Positions 24,871-34,350 are shown, counted from the first letter of the stretch. The stretch is DNA of 64,000 nucleotides from Pseudonocardia petroleophila (GCF_014235185.1 NZ_CP060131.1:1371501-1435500), one strand, 5' to 3'. Notes: generated by a model not told the origin, from the sequence alone. Translations and numbers: made by a program.

Positions 24871-25767
24871 ATGAGCGGCAAGCAGATCAAGCTGTTCCTC
24901 GTCGACGGCACACCCGGCGGCCTGACCACCGCCGAGATCCCGAACTGGACCGGGCACGTCGTGACCTCGTCGCGCTCCGACCTCGGCAAGCTGCTGTCGA
25001 GGGATGAAGCGGAGCGTACGGGCGTCTACTTCCTGCTCGGCGACGACGAGCTGAGTGAGACCCGCTGCTACATCGGCGAAGCCGATGTCGTCGGCACCCG
25101 CCTCAAGCAGCACCTGGCGGGCAAGGACTTCTGGGACAAGGTCGTCGTCGTCACCTCGAAGGACGCGAACATCACGAAGGCACACGGCCGCTACCTGGAG
25201 TCGAGGTTGATCGCTCTGGCGAAGCAGGCCGGACGCGTGCACCTCGAGAACAGCACGGCACCCGACGTGCCCAAGCTGCCCGAGGCCGACGTCTCCGACA
25301 TGGACGAGTTCGTGATCCAGCTACAGATCGTGCTGCCGGTGCTCGGGATCAACGCGATCCGCGTCAAGCCGTCGCCGAAAGTGCCCGCCGAGTCCCAGGA
25401 GTCGCCGATCTTCCGGCTGGTCAACACCAAGGCCGGAGTCGACGCCCAGGCTCAGCAGATCGACGGCGAGTTCACCGTGCTGGCGGACTCGGCGGTCGTC
25501 GCGGCGTTCCCACTGGCCAACCCGAAGCACTCGCCCAGCACAGCGAAGCAGCACGCGGCCCGGCTCGCCGAGTATCAACGCCTCCTTGCCGACGGGGCGA
25601 TCGTCGTCACCGACAACGTCGGCCGCGTCGCCCGGGACATCGTCTTCACCTCGCCTTCAGCGGCCGGCTCGGTCATCCAGGGACGCTCGTCGTGCAACGG
25701 GCGCACCGACTGGATCTCCACCGACGGCCAGACCTTCGGCGCGTGGGAGAGCCGCGGCGTCCACTGA
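24871..25767 (+). CDS. GIY-YIG nuclease-family protein with DUF4357-like C-terminus
   Basis: The 298-residue protein has the GIY-YIG core at about residues 50-110: TGVYFLLG, then RCYIGEAD and RLKQHL, with a later acidic helix (YLESRLIALA). The C-terminal ~80 residues (DFTVLADSAVV-like stretch to TDWISTDGQTFGAWE) resemble DUF4357, which often accompanies such nucleases. Members are common in mobile and defence regions; they cut DNA, but the target is unknown. ATG is chosen as start because the upstream extension overlaps repeat R2. Confidence 0.7.
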   Translation: MSGKQIKLFLVDGTPGGLTTAEIPNWTGHVVTSSRSDLGKLLSRDEAERTGVYFLLGDDELSETRCYIGEADVVGTRLKQHLAGKDFWDKVVVVTSKDANITKAHGRYLESRLIALAKQAGRVHLENSTAPDVPKLPEADVSDMDEFVIQLQIVLPVLGINAIRVKPSPKVPAESQESPIFRLVNTKAGVDAQAQQIDGEFTVLADSAVVAAFPLANPKHSPSTAKQHAARLAEYQRLLADGAIVVTDNVGRVARDIVFTSPSAAGSVIQGRSSCNGRTDWISTDGQTFGAWESRGVH

Positions 25768-25891
25768 GCCAGCGGACCACGAGCGGCGTGACCGCAATGC
25801 CGCATGCGGTCACGCATCCGGCGGATGTGGCCGCGGGATCGGGCCTTCGCTGGCTCGGAGACAGCGGTCATGGCTGCGGAAGCTAGCAGGC

Positions 25892-25922
25892 TTCGTGGAT
25901 CAGACCGTGGATCGAGATCAAC
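25892..25922 (+). repeat. GTGGATC internal repeat R3
   Basis: TTCGTGGATC and CCGTGGATCGAGATCAAC lie 20 bases left of the hairpin of att-like repeat 2. A related copy is at the equivalent position left of repeat 3. Confidence 0.55.
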
Positions 25923-25942
25923 TAGCCGACCCCGAAAAAGAT

Positions 25943-26029
25943 CTAGCCCTGACCGTTCGTGCTGGTCAGGGCTAGCTTGACGATGGTGCGCCCGAAGGGA
26001 TTCGAACCCCTAACCTTCTGATCCGTAGT
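25943..26029 (-). repeat. att-like repeat 2: hairpin plus tRNA-Arg(ACG) 3' end
   Basis: A perfect 12-bp stem CTAGCCCTGACC/GGTCAGGGCTAG (25943-25975) is followed after 8 bases by a minus-strand tRNA-Arg 3' segment (25984-26029). That segment differs from repeat 1 at three of 46 positions. The 5' half of the tRNA is missing. It is the shared junction between cassettes 1 and 2. Confidence 0.75.
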
Positions 26030-26120
26030 TGGCAAGCTGCCGCGCGCATGGCCGGTGACCAGGCGTATCAGCGGTACCACGCGTACCGGTTTGCGCGGCA
26101 CAGGCACCAGTCGGTAACAG

Positions 26121-26152
26121 CTCGTGGACCAGTTGGTGGACCGAGATCAACT
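26121..26152 (+). repeat. GTGGATC internal repeat R4
   Basis: The tandem CTCGTGGACC and TGGTGGACCGAGATCAAC lies 92 bases right of att-like repeat 2, the same offset as R1 from repeat 1. No gene is evident between here and 26575. Confidence 0.5.
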
Positions 26153-26534
26153 CAGTCGGGCGGGTACCGCTGACCAACGCCGGGATCGCACCAGGCGGCA
26201 GGCCCAGCAGCAGGGCCGCCGCAGCGGGAGGCCCCGACGATGACCACCGTGCGGGGGCGAATCGAGAAGGCGCGCGCGAGCCGAGCCGGCCCATCACGTA
26301 ACCGAGCCCGCAACCTCCCACAGCCCACGCGGCCTCTGTCGTGGACAGGCCGCGTTGATCAGCAGTGGGGCCTGGTTGACCACGACCGCGGTGTGGGGAA
26401 CGTTGCCGGTGTGACGGCCGCGACCATGACCCGGAACGCGCGACTGCGCGCGAACATGGACGGAGTGTGTTCGGTCGTGGCGGCAGCGTCGGGGTTCTCT
26501 CCGGCTTCCACCTGACCCGATAGGGTTTGATCGA

Positions 26535-26553
26535 CCCGGTCCTTCGGACCGGG
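26535..26553 (+). promoter_or_regulatory. stem-loop in leader of the first PNP-STAND gene
   Basis: CCCGGTCC-TTC-GGACCGGG forms an 8-bp stem ending 21 bases before the GTG start. The start has GGAGG at 26564-26568. The hairpin is upstream of, and not within, the ribosome site, so it may be a remnant terminator, an mRNA-stabilising structure or a regulator-binding site. Confidence 0.4.
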
Positions 26554-26574
26554 ACGTTACACGCGGAGGCAGCG

Positions 26575-28686
26575 GTGGGCGTCGTTGATGTGCTCGTCGT
26601 GACGGCGCTGATCGAGGAGCAAGACGCCTTCCTTGAGATCGCTCGCGAACGGACGCCAGCACGTCTCGGAGTGGCAGACTGGACCGACGTGCCGGGCGAT
26701 CTGCCGTATCGCGTGGGCAGCCTGATCCTCCCGGCCGGGCGGTCCATTCGCATCGGCGTGGCGCGGCCGATCCGAAAGGGCGGCACCGAGGCGGGGCTTG
26801 TGGCCGGAGCGCTGACGGAGAGACTGCGGCCGGCCCTATTGGCCATGTCCGGCGTCTGCGCCGGGAATCCTCGCGAAGTCGTGCTCGGGGACGTCGTCGT
26901 CGCCGAACTCGCCTACCGCTACCAGGACGGGAAAGGGTCACCGAACGCCCTGCGACCGGATCACCGACAGACGGTGCTCGATGACGACTGGATCCGGGCT
27001 GCGCAGGAGCTGCCACTCGACGGGCTCGTCACTAACGGTCCGGCCAGCGCAGAGGAGGTGCGGCTGTGGTTCCTCGCCTGCTTGGAGAACGGTCTAGATC
27101 CCCGCGAGCATCCGGCTCGGCCTCGATACATCGACGATGAGCAGTGGCCCATCGTGCTCGACGCACTTAGAGACGACGGGCTAATCCAACCCTTCCGAGG
27201 GGGGCCGCGGTCCACCCTCACGCCCCTGGGGCGCAGCCACCTCCGCCATCAGCGCTACCGCGAAGTCGGATCGCCCCAGGTAATGCCCTACCGCGTCACG
27301 GTCGGGCCCATGGCGAGCGGCGACGTCGTCGTGAAAGATGGCTTGACCTGGGACACGCTGCGGGCAAGCGGCGTCGAGACCGTAGCCGGACTAGAGATGG
27401 AGGCAGCCACCATCGCCCGGACGGGCGCCGGCCTCGGGAAGATCTCCTGGCTCGTGGCCAAGGGTGTCATGGACTACGCCGACCCCCGGAAGAACGACAA
27501 CGTAAAGCAGTTCGCCGCCCGTGCGTCCGCCGACGTGCTGCTGCAGTTGATTGCCACGCACCTCCCGGGGACCGCGCCAGCGATGCCGATGACGTCGCAC
27601 GAACCCCGCCCGGTGGTGGACGCCCACTCCGACGGGGGGTGGCGACGTCGAGCCGACGTCGATCACGACCAGCTGTTCGGCACCCAAGAAGTGCTGCCCA
27701 GGATCGGCAAGGCCCTCGTGAACCCCGACGGTGACGGGCTGATCAGCATCTTCGGGCCCGGCGGAGCTGGTAAGACAACGCTGGCCTACGAGGCCGTTAA
27801 GCAGTTCGCCGGGGACGGCGGCTTCACGCGGGTGGCGTGGGTCTCAGCGAAGCTCAGCCACTTACGCGACCTCGGCGTCATCGAGACCTCCCGCCACACC
27901 CGAACCGGCTGGCTCGACATGATTGCAGAGGTAGCTGAGCAACTCGACGTGCGTGTTGATTTGCATCCGGCGAGGCTTGAAGAGAGCCTGGCCAACGCAC
28001 TCCAGAGCAGCATCGAGATCGCCCGGCCGTGCCTCATAGTGATCGACAACCTGGAGAGCGCTCCCGACGCGCAGCTCGCGGTTGACTTCCTGACGCGATC
28101 GCCCGTGCTGCGGCCGCACAAGGTCGTCCTCACGACCCGGAACTCCGCGCGGTTGATAGCCCCGACCGTGCGCGAGTTCGCATGGCACGGCTTGGACAGC
28201 GACGCGGTCCGCGAGTTCGCTGCCTACCTCGCCGCCGACACGTCTGGGTTCGAGCTAGACGACCTAGACGTCGACGAACTCATCAGCATGAGCGGCGGGA
28301 TCCCGCTCCTTGTCAAGGTAGCCGTCCGACTCGCAGTCCACACCTCCCAGCCCCTGCGGACGGTCATTGACCAGGTCCGCAACCCCGGCGGTGAACTCGG
28401 CTCCCTGGTCGGCCAGTTCCTTTACGAGCAGTCCATGACAGCCCTCGCCGCGAGCGCGGGCGTCGGGGACGACAACGCGATCGGTCTCATGAACTCCTTC
28501 TGCGCCCGGCCCGACGGCGAGTCCCTCAACCTCGAAGACTTCTTCGAGCTAAGCCTGATCGCCGATCGGGCACAATTCGAACGAGCGCGGACGACTGCCC
28601 ACAAGCTCGCGTTGATTCGCGGCGTCGACGGAAACCGCCGATTCACGATCCATCCGCTCCTCCGCGATTTCGTCTGTCGCGGGTGA
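26575..28686 (+). CDS. nucleoside phosphorylase (PNP/UDP)-STAND NTPase fusion
   Basis: The 703-residue protein has an N-terminal phosphorylase/nucleosidase domain: VVDVLVVTALIEEQDAFLE, MSGVCAGNPREVVLGDVVV, then the family signature GLEMEAA at 272-278. It is split by a ~80-residue insert (about 155-235) that looks like a winged helix (DEQWPIVLDALRDDGLIQP). A STAND NTPase follows: P-loop GPGGAGKTT (394-402), Walker B CLIVIDNLE (486-494), then TTRNS and a winged-helix region. Prokaryotic STANDs with such N-terminal effectors act as immune sensors; this effector would attack nucleosides or nucleotides (inference). It abuts a TPR gene. Confidence 0.75.
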   Translation: MGVVDVLVVTALIEEQDAFLEIARERTPARLGVADWTDVPGDLPYRVGSLILPAGRSIRIGVARPIRKGGTEAGLVAGALTERLRPALLAMSGVCAGNPREVVLGDVVVAELAYRYQDGKGSPNALRPDHRQTVLDDDWIRAAQELPLDGLVTNGPASAEEVRLWFLACLENGLDPREHPARPRYIDDEQWPIVLDALRDDGLIQPFRGGPRSTLTPLGRSHLRHQRYREVGSPQVMPYRVTVGPMASGDVVVKDGLTWDTLRASGVETVAGLEMEAATIARTGAGLGKISWLVAKGVMDYADPRKNDNVKQFAARASADVLLQLIATHLPGTAPAMPMTSHEPRPVVDAHSDGGWRRRADVDHDQLFGTQEVLPRIGKALVNPDGDGLISIFGPGGAGKTTLAYEAVKQFAGDGGFTRVAWVSAKLSHLRDLGVIETSRHTRTGWLDMIAEVAEQLDVRVDLHPARLEESLANALQSSIEIARPCLIVIDNLESAPDAQLAVDFLTRSPVLRPHKVVLTTRNSARLIAPTVREFAWHGLDSDAVREFAAYLAADTSGFELDDLDVDELISMSGGIPLLVKVAVRLAVHTSQPLRTVIDQVRNPGGELGSLVGQFLYEQSMTALAASAGVGDDNAIGLMNSFCARPDGESLNLEDFFELSLIADRAQFERARTTAHKLALIRGVDGNRRFTIHPLLRDFVCRG

Positions 28687-30045
28687 GTGAGCGCCGAGAT
28701 GGCCGGCGACGGTGCGTCCCCAAGCTGGGCGGCCAGGCTGCGGGCGGGCCGGCGAGAGCGATACTGGAAGACCAGCACCATGCTCCTCCTCCGCGACATG
28801 GAGGATCTCAAAGGTCGGGAGCTGCGAGGGAAGATCAAGGACCTGATCTTTTGGTGCGATTCGAGCGTGGCGGATCCAGAGGTGATCGACGCAGAACTGT
28901 TTGCCGACTTCGTGGACGGTATGTGCCGTGTGGTGGGGAACTACGGGGTAATCGACGGGGTCGCGGTTGAGCCGGCGCTTCGCCGCATCATCGACCTGCA
29001 GGAGAGCCGCCGCGACACGACCACGAAGCTCTGGCTGACCCTGGCCCGCTTCAGGTCAATGATCTCACTGGAGGACGACCGGCGGGAGGAAGCGCTGAAC
29101 GCAGCGCTAGAAAGCGCCCCTGTTGGCTCGGCACTCTGGGCGGAGTCAGTGCTCGCCAAGGCATGGTACCTCAACGACATCAGCCGGTACGGTGATGCGC
29201 TGCGCATCGTTGGACGACTGCGGCAGGCGATTCCTCAGGAGCTGTACGACGGGTACTACGCGTGCGGCGCGGACACGATGGCAGGCGTCGCGCTCTTCAC
29301 CTCGTTCCGCGACCTGGGCGCGGCTCGACAGAAGCTCACCCGTGCATGCACCTTCTCTAAGGAAGCAGACGACGACGTGCAGCTGCGCCGCTGGACGGCG
29401 ACCGCCCACCACTACCTCGGGCGGATTGCCGAGGTCGACCGGGATTACCCGGAAGCCCTCGCGAGGTACGTCCAGGGGCACGCATTACAGACCCGCTGCC
29501 CGGAAGAGCTGCAGTCGATCGCGTTCATTCATCTCCGCATGTCCGAGCCACTGATCGCGCTGGGATACTTCGACGAGGCGGAGGACCACCTGCGCACAGC
29601 CGCGCAGGTGTGCTCCGACTATGCCGACTACAGCTCCGGCCGGCTCCAGGTCCAGCTGGGTTTCGCGACCCTGGACGTCGCGAAGGGAAGAACCGGCTTC
29701 GCACTTCAAACCATCGATGCCACCCGCAACGAAGCGCGGGCGATCGGCTATTGGCGGGGCGAGCTGCTCTGTCTGGGCTACAAGTGCGCGGTGCTCCTCC
29801 GTACGCGCAGCGTCCTTCGGCTTGTGCCGGTGCTGCTGGACATCATCATGACGATGCGAGGCGGGGAGCTCGGACGCGGCAACGCGGCACGACTGCTCCT
29901 GCGACTTCCGACCGTCCTCGGGGTCGCGGTTCGGCGGATGTCGTTCCGGCCCAGTCGCCCGCTCCAGCCCGCGACGACCACGGGATGTCCCTGTCGCGTC
30001 CATACTCCCGCCGATGCTGTGGCGGCGGGCGGGCCGAGCGCGTGA
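28687..30045 (+). CDS. TPR-repeat protein, partner of PNP-STAND
   Basis: The 452-residue protein begins with GTG directly after the STAND stop codon, so translation is coupled. From about residue 100 it is built of TPR-like helix pairs (for example ALWAESVLAKAWYLNDISRYGDAL and RRWTATAHHYLGRIAEVDRDYPEALARY). No catalytic motif is visible. Since the upstream STAND lacks an obvious C-terminal sensor array, this protein may supply the ligand-recognition module in trans. The C-terminal ~50 residues are low-complexity. Confidence 0.65.
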   Translation: MSAEMAGDGASPSWAARLRAGRRERYWKTSTMLLLRDMEDLKGRELRGKIKDLIFWCDSSVADPEVIDAELFADFVDGMCRVVGNYGVIDGVAVEPALRRIIDLQESRRDTTTKLWLTLARFRSMISLEDDRREEALNAALESAPVGSALWAESVLAKAWYLNDISRYGDALRIVGRLRQAIPQELYDGYYACGADTMAGVALFTSFRDLGAARQKLTRACTFSKEADDDVQLRRWTATAHHYLGRIAEVDRDYPEALARYVQGHALQTRCPEELQSIAFIHLRMSEPLIALGYFDEAEDHLRTAAQVCSDYADYSSGRLQVQLGFATLDVAKGRTGFALQTIDATRNEARAIGYWRGELLCLGYKCAVLLRTRSVLRLVPVLLDIIMTMRGGELGRGNAARLLLRLPTVLGVAVRRMSFRPSRPLQPATTTGCPCRVHTPADAVAAGGPSA

Positions 30046-30126
30046 CTTTCCCCGGTCAAGTTCGCCTAGTGCCCGCCCCGTGCGGATGCCCTCGACTGTG
30101 CCTGGAACTGCTGCGTTTCGCAACTG

Positions 30127-30567
30127 TCAAACAAATGCAAGGACTGTGGCCGCAGCGAATAGCGCCGCAACAGCGTACTGCAAACCTTGAATGATTACTC
30201 TATACGAATAGAGCCTGGAGCGTCGCGCTTGGCCCGCATCCACGACTAGCCGGGCGCCTACGCAAATGTCGCCGGCGTCAGCCTGCTCGCCCTGCGTCAC
30301 TTCAAGACCTCGTAGGGCATCTTCTGCGACATCAATGAGTCGGCGAGTTCGCTCGTCCAGCAGCGAGAATGACACACTTGCTATCATGCCGGCCATCGCA
30401 ATGCCGGCAGCAATACCTCGAAGATTTCCAATCCTGGCTTGAACATACGCTGCTCCGAGAAAGGAGATAGCAACTAGCCAGAAGTTAACTAGCTGCATCC
30501 GTTGGCCGGAGTGTAGTGCGAACCAGTTCCAAGCATATTCGCGTTCCGCATTGCGGGCTGTGGGCAT
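30127..30567 (-). CDS. small membrane protein beside the second PNP-STAND
   Basis: The 146-residue protein has two adjacent hydrophobic helices at about 27-45 (VNFWLVAISFLGAAYVQA) and 52-70, a charged helical middle, and a C-terminal helix (LQYAVAALFAAATVLAFV). It lies 47 bases downstream of the second STAND gene on the same strand. The topology resembles SLATT-like or other pore-forming effectors of conflict systems, but I could not assign a family. It converges with the TPR gene. Confidence 0.5.
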   Translation of the reverse strand: MPTARNAEREYAWNWFALHSGQRMQLVNFWLVAISFLGAAYVQARIGNLRGIAAGIAMAGMIASVSFSLLDERTRRLIDVAEDALRGLEVTQGEQADAGDICVGARLVVDAGQARRSRLYSYRVIIQGLQYAVAALFAAATVLAFV

Positions 30568-30614
30568 TATGGCAGCTCCATCCTATAACATTAGTGAAAC
30601 AGGCTTGTATTTGG

Positions 30615-33600
30615 TCACCACGGCTTCGATATCGTCCCATCGTAGTTCAATCCATAGCGGCACGTTGCCGACCACCCTGGATAGGTCAGCTGGTTCATAG
30701 CATCCATCAAATTGTAGAATCCTCGTTTCGTACCACCACTCACCGCTTGACGGAACAAGCGAATTGCTTCGTCGCGATCGCCGAGGCCGGCATGCGCCCA
30801 AGCAAGCAACTCGATCGCATCGATGTCGTTCTTGGCGATCAGTGGACCTAAGATTCGAACTACTACATCTAGCAAGCCAGAGTCACCGGCCTCCTCAGCG
30901 ATGATCATTCGAGCTCGGTCGCACCTACGTTCATCCGGAATAAGATTCAGAGTCTCCTCCGACATACTGAGTTGCCCGATTCGCGCGAAGAGAATGGCGC
31001 CATACTGTATCGCAGAATCTTTCCCACTCTGGACCATTTCCTCTGCCGCCTGCGCGGCTCCCTCCAGATCCCCAGAAAAGAATCTTGCCGTGGCGATCGA
31101 GCAAGCAGTTAAAGCGTCCCCACGTTCCACGCCATCTCGCAGCCGAGCTTCAAGGTCGTCCACTCGATTTGTCAATCCGACAAGGCGACTCAGCATTTGT
31201 GACTTGTATTCGGAAAGACCGACCTTCGAGTCGAGTAAGACGTCTACGGCCGAGTCTAGATCGCCCGCCCATTCGTAGAACTCTGCCAGATCTGCGGCAG
31301 CGCGAGGGTCGCCTCCTTCGAGCATCGCAACAAGAAGGCGTTGGACGAGATCGTACCGACCAATGCTGTCGAGATAAGCGTAGAGCGACATCCAAGGACC
31401 TCGGCTATAGGGAAGCCCTCGGGCCGCCTGCACCTCCGCGTCCATGTACCGGCCATGCCGAGCGAGGTACATTGTATAATCCGTCAACAAGTCGAAATCA
31501 AAATCCTCGGATCTGCGAGCACGAATATCCTCCTCGAGGTGCAGTGGCGCCGGATGTGCCTGCAACTTGTTCATCCAGAACCGAGCAGCATAAGCATTTC
31601 CGATGCTTGCCAGCTGCTTGATTCTTTCAACGAGCTGTTTTTCACTCTCCGAATGAAGCTCCGCGAGAAAACATTCTGCCGCATCACTACCCGAGGCGCT
31701 ACGCTGTTTCCAGATCTTCTCGGCCATGCCATCGGATTCGTCGATGGATGCGAGCAGATACGCAGCATGCTCATCGGACATTCGATCAAGATCGCTGTGG
31801 TCTCTCCACAGCTGCAAGACAGCTTCGTGGTGACCCGCTCGCACTAAGACTTCTTCGGCGAAGTCCAACGACGACCCTCCCAGTTCGCAGGATCGCATGA
31901 ATAGTCTAGCGGCAACTTTAGACAGCCCGCGACGCCTAGCATGGATGCCAAACCAGTGCACATCTGTTGCGCTTTGCTCATGTCGCACCACCGAGTCCCA
32001 GAAAGACTCGGGTGGAACGATGAACTGTCGCCGCTTCGCGACCTCCTCCCGGATGTAGCTCGACGGCGTGTACAGAGTCCTGTTCGGTATTGTCGGATGC
32101 CGTACTGGTTCAAGTAGTGCGATAGTGTTTCGAAGCCTAAACGTACAGTACCTCAATGCATCGGTGAACCATTTGTCGTCTCCGACTATAGGCCACGCTG
32201 CACCGTCGATGTAGTCGAGGCATGCGTCACGCAAAAAATCGATCGAAACACGACCCGATGGAGATAGCCGCACCGCATCGATTGCGGCGTCGACCAGCGC
32301 GCGGCTGAAGGTGTCGGCATCGCGATATCGGTGGGCAGCTTGAATGCCACCCGCTAGGTACTGGGCGATTTTACCTGTGCTTCCAGTCTCTTTTAGGGCC
32401 AAAGCTATACGGGTGTCACCGATTGCCGCCCGCTCGGCTGTCGATCGTTCGGTACTATCGAAGTGATCGAGCACGTCGATACGGGTTGCGAGGTTCAGTA
32501 AGATCTGCGCGTCGGCATAGACGGAAGTTTCGAGCGCAGTTGCTGCTTCTGCTAGATCTTGCCAACTCCTATTCCACAATGTACCCAAGATAAGTAGGTC
32601 ACCTTGCGCCTGCATTGCATTATGCAATGCACCAACCACGGCACTTCCTGTCGAGCCTTGCAAGTATTCGTGAAATTCATCCAGCCACAAGATAGTGCGG
32701 CCACCTAGACGCTCAAGGGCGTTCAGTAGTCCAGCCGGTTTGGACGGATAGACAGGATGAAGGACGGAATATCCGCTGGACAAATCGGCTTTCAGGGCTT
32801 CGTACATCGAGCGAGTCTTGCCCGTGGCTGGAGGTCCGACCAGAAGAATGAGCCTCGGTCTTGCCCTATTCAAAATGGCCTCCCCCAGGGAGAGATCATG
32901 TCCTCGTGAAATATAAACCGGGAGCGGTGGCTCTTCTTTACCGACGGCACGAGATGCTATGGATGGGTGAACACCCAAGCTTATCGGGTCAAGATTGACA
33001 GGATCCCGCGTAAGGGGTTGCATCGGATCTGACGAAGCTAATACTTCACCGCTGGGAAGTTCCCTAGGACGCCCAGTTAACCCTGTCCAGATCCGTAGAT
33101 CCAAGGTTTCGTGAACATAATCGGCAGCATACGCGGCTGTTGAAGCTGCAGCCCGTACGTGAAAGCTGTCATCCTTCAGCTCGTCGCCGAAATCCGACAC
33201 CGATCGCACGATGAACCATGGCGTTGGCGGATATCGAGTCTCGCACGCCTTGACAAATCCGGCAGCTTCCATCTCACCGCCGCGGATCTGTTGATGCAAT
33301 CTATTGGCCGCATCGACGACGACGTCTGGGTCACGCAGCAGAAGATTGTCGGATAGGATTGCAGAATCATGAACTGTAGGGACGGACGCGACCTCGGCAC
33401 GCTCATCTACTGATAGACGAGCCGGCATCGGTGGACAGTTTAGGGCCAGCAGAAGCTTCTGATAATGCGCTTCCCAGCTAGACCGAGAACCCGCAGCGGC
33501 GGCATTCATCTGCAGCACGCCCTTTAGTGGTGTCGAGATGCTCGGTCGCGCAATGAGTGCGCCGCGCTCAACTACCTTAATCGTTGTATCAACTACGGCG

Positions 33601-33923
33601 CGAGGGACAATTACGTCGCCGATTTTCACTTTGCCGCGACGGCCAGCTGCGATCCCACATAGAAGCATAAATGAAGCGCCGTCGTTAAGGATCCTAGCCG
33701 CATCGGCTGCCGAGGCGACATTCCCGGCTTCCCCTAATGGATGAAGGCGGAGGCGAATCTGCCCGCTGAATCGGGTCTGAAGGATCTTCTCGTAGTAGAG
33801 AAATCCGTCTCCTGGAACTCGATGGTCCTCGCTTATATCGAATGCAGCCTTCAGAGCGGCCGTCTCCACTCCGAGCATGGTGACGACGCCTACAATCGGG
33901 GGCTGCCTTGGCGGTCGGTCCAT
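30615..33923 (-). CDS. second PNP/UDP phosphorylase-STAND/AAA NTPase-TPR protein
   Basis: In this 1102-residue protein, residues 1-285 form a phosphorylase-superfamily domain (VGVVTMLGVETAAL, LLCGIAAGRRGKVKIGDVIVP, signature GGEMEAAG at 214-221). A P-loop NTPase follows, with GPPATGKT at 363-370 and Walker B ILWLDEFHEY at 411-420. From about residue 640 the protein is a long TPR/Sel1-like helical array. It is not a copy of the first PNP-STAND: the order and NTPase class differ. Base composition and codon use are visibly less GC-rich than in the surrounding genes, indicating recent transfer. A small membrane protein follows. Confidence 0.75.
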   Translation of the reverse strand: MDRPPRQPPIVGVVTMLGVETAALKAAFDISEDHRVPGDGFLYYEKILQTRFSGQIRLRLHPLGEAGNVASAADAARILNDGASFMLLCGIAAGRRGKVKIGDVIVPRAVVDTTIKVVERGALIARPSISTPLKGVLQMNAAAAGSRSSWEAHYQKLLLALNCPPMPARLSVDERAEVASVPTVHDSAILSDNLLLRDPDVVVDAANRLHQQIRGGEMEAAGFVKACETRYPPTPWFIVRSVSDFGDELKDDSFHVRAAASTAAYAADYVHETLDLRIWTGLTGRPRELPSGEVLASSDPMQPLTRDPVNLDPISLGVHPSIASRAVGKEEPPLPVYISRGHDLSLGEAILNRARPRLILLVGPPATGKTRSMYEALKADLSSGYSVLHPVYPSKPAGLLNALERLGGRTILWLDEFHEYLQGSTGSAVVGALHNAMQAQGDLLILGTLWNRSWQDLAEAATALETSVYADAQILLNLATRIDVLDHFDSTERSTAERAAIGDTRIALALKETGSTGKIAQYLAGGIQAAHRYRDADTFSRALVDAAIDAVRLSPSGRVSIDFLRDACLDYIDGAAWPIVGDDKWFTDALRYCTFRLRNTIALLEPVRHPTIPNRTLYTPSSYIREEVAKRRQFIVPPESFWDSVVRHEQSATDVHWFGIHARRRGLSKVAARLFMRSCELGGSSLDFAEEVLVRAGHHEAVLQLWRDHSDLDRMSDEHAAYLLASIDESDGMAEKIWKQRSASGSDAAECFLAELHSESEKQLVERIKQLASIGNAYAARFWMNKLQAHPAPLHLEEDIRARRSEDFDFDLLTDYTMYLARHGRYMDAEVQAARGLPYSRGPWMSLYAYLDSIGRYDLVQRLLVAMLEGGDPRAAADLAEFYEWAGDLDSAVDVLLDSKVGLSEYKSQMLSRLVGLTNRVDDLEARLRDGVERGDALTACSIATARFFSGDLEGAAQAAEEMVQSGKDSAIQYGAILFARIGQLSMSEETLNLIPDERRCDRARMIIAEEAGDSGLLDVVVRILGPLIAKNDIDAIELLAWAHAGLGDRDEAIRLFRQAVSGGTKRGFYNLMDAMNQLTYPGWSATCRYGLNYDGTISKPW

Positions 33924-34020
33924 TCATCACCTTTTGCATCGTGGCCGACACTAACGGAGGTCTCGTATCCGAACGCGGTGAGCCCCCGAGGATTTCATGT
34001 CCAGTTAAACTTTGACGCTT

Positions 34021-34026
34021 AGTATA
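34021..34026 (-). promoter_or_regulatory. possible -10 hexamer for the second PNP-STAND gene
   Basis: TATACT on the minus strand lies about 100 bases before the ATG in a locally AT-richer stretch. No convincing -35 element accompanies it. Otherwise the 33924-34306 gap shows no gene. Confidence 0.25.
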
Positions 34027-34306
34027 TCGCGGCGACACCATACGACCGACTTCAGCCCGGAAACTTGTTAAAGGTGCCTTGTCCGTGCCAGTCTACTGTT
34101 GGCACGCGTACGTTGTCCTACCGCCGATCGGCACGCTGTCTGAAGTGACTGTGAGGATGATCCGCGGGCCTGTGCTCGGATCCTCGCCCGCAGAAACGCG
34201 GACCCTGGTCGCGGTCACGCATACGCCAGATCACGCATACGCCAGATACTGCCTCGCTGTCGCGGCTCCCACACGACTGTCATGGATCGAAGTCTTGCAA
34301 CATTCA

Positions 34307-34332
34307 TGTATCGGTTCGTGGATCGAGATCAC
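34307..34332 (+). repeat. GTGGATC internal repeat R5
   Basis: The degenerate tandem TGTATCGG and TTCGTGGATCGAGATCAC lies about 20 bases left of the hairpin region of att-like repeat 3, matching the placement of R3 by repeat 2. A further CATGGATCGAAG lies at 34281. Confidence 0.5.
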
Positions 34333-34350
34333 AGCACCCTCTGCAAGGTC

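Noticed and set aside
26010..26846. Minus-strand frame with a conserved-looking VHQLVHELL peptide near several att-like repeats, considered as an integrase C-terminus
   Set aside because: The peptide is the translation of the GTGGATC repeats themselves. No tyrosine-recombinase motif (R...HxxR...Y) occurs in any frame nearby.
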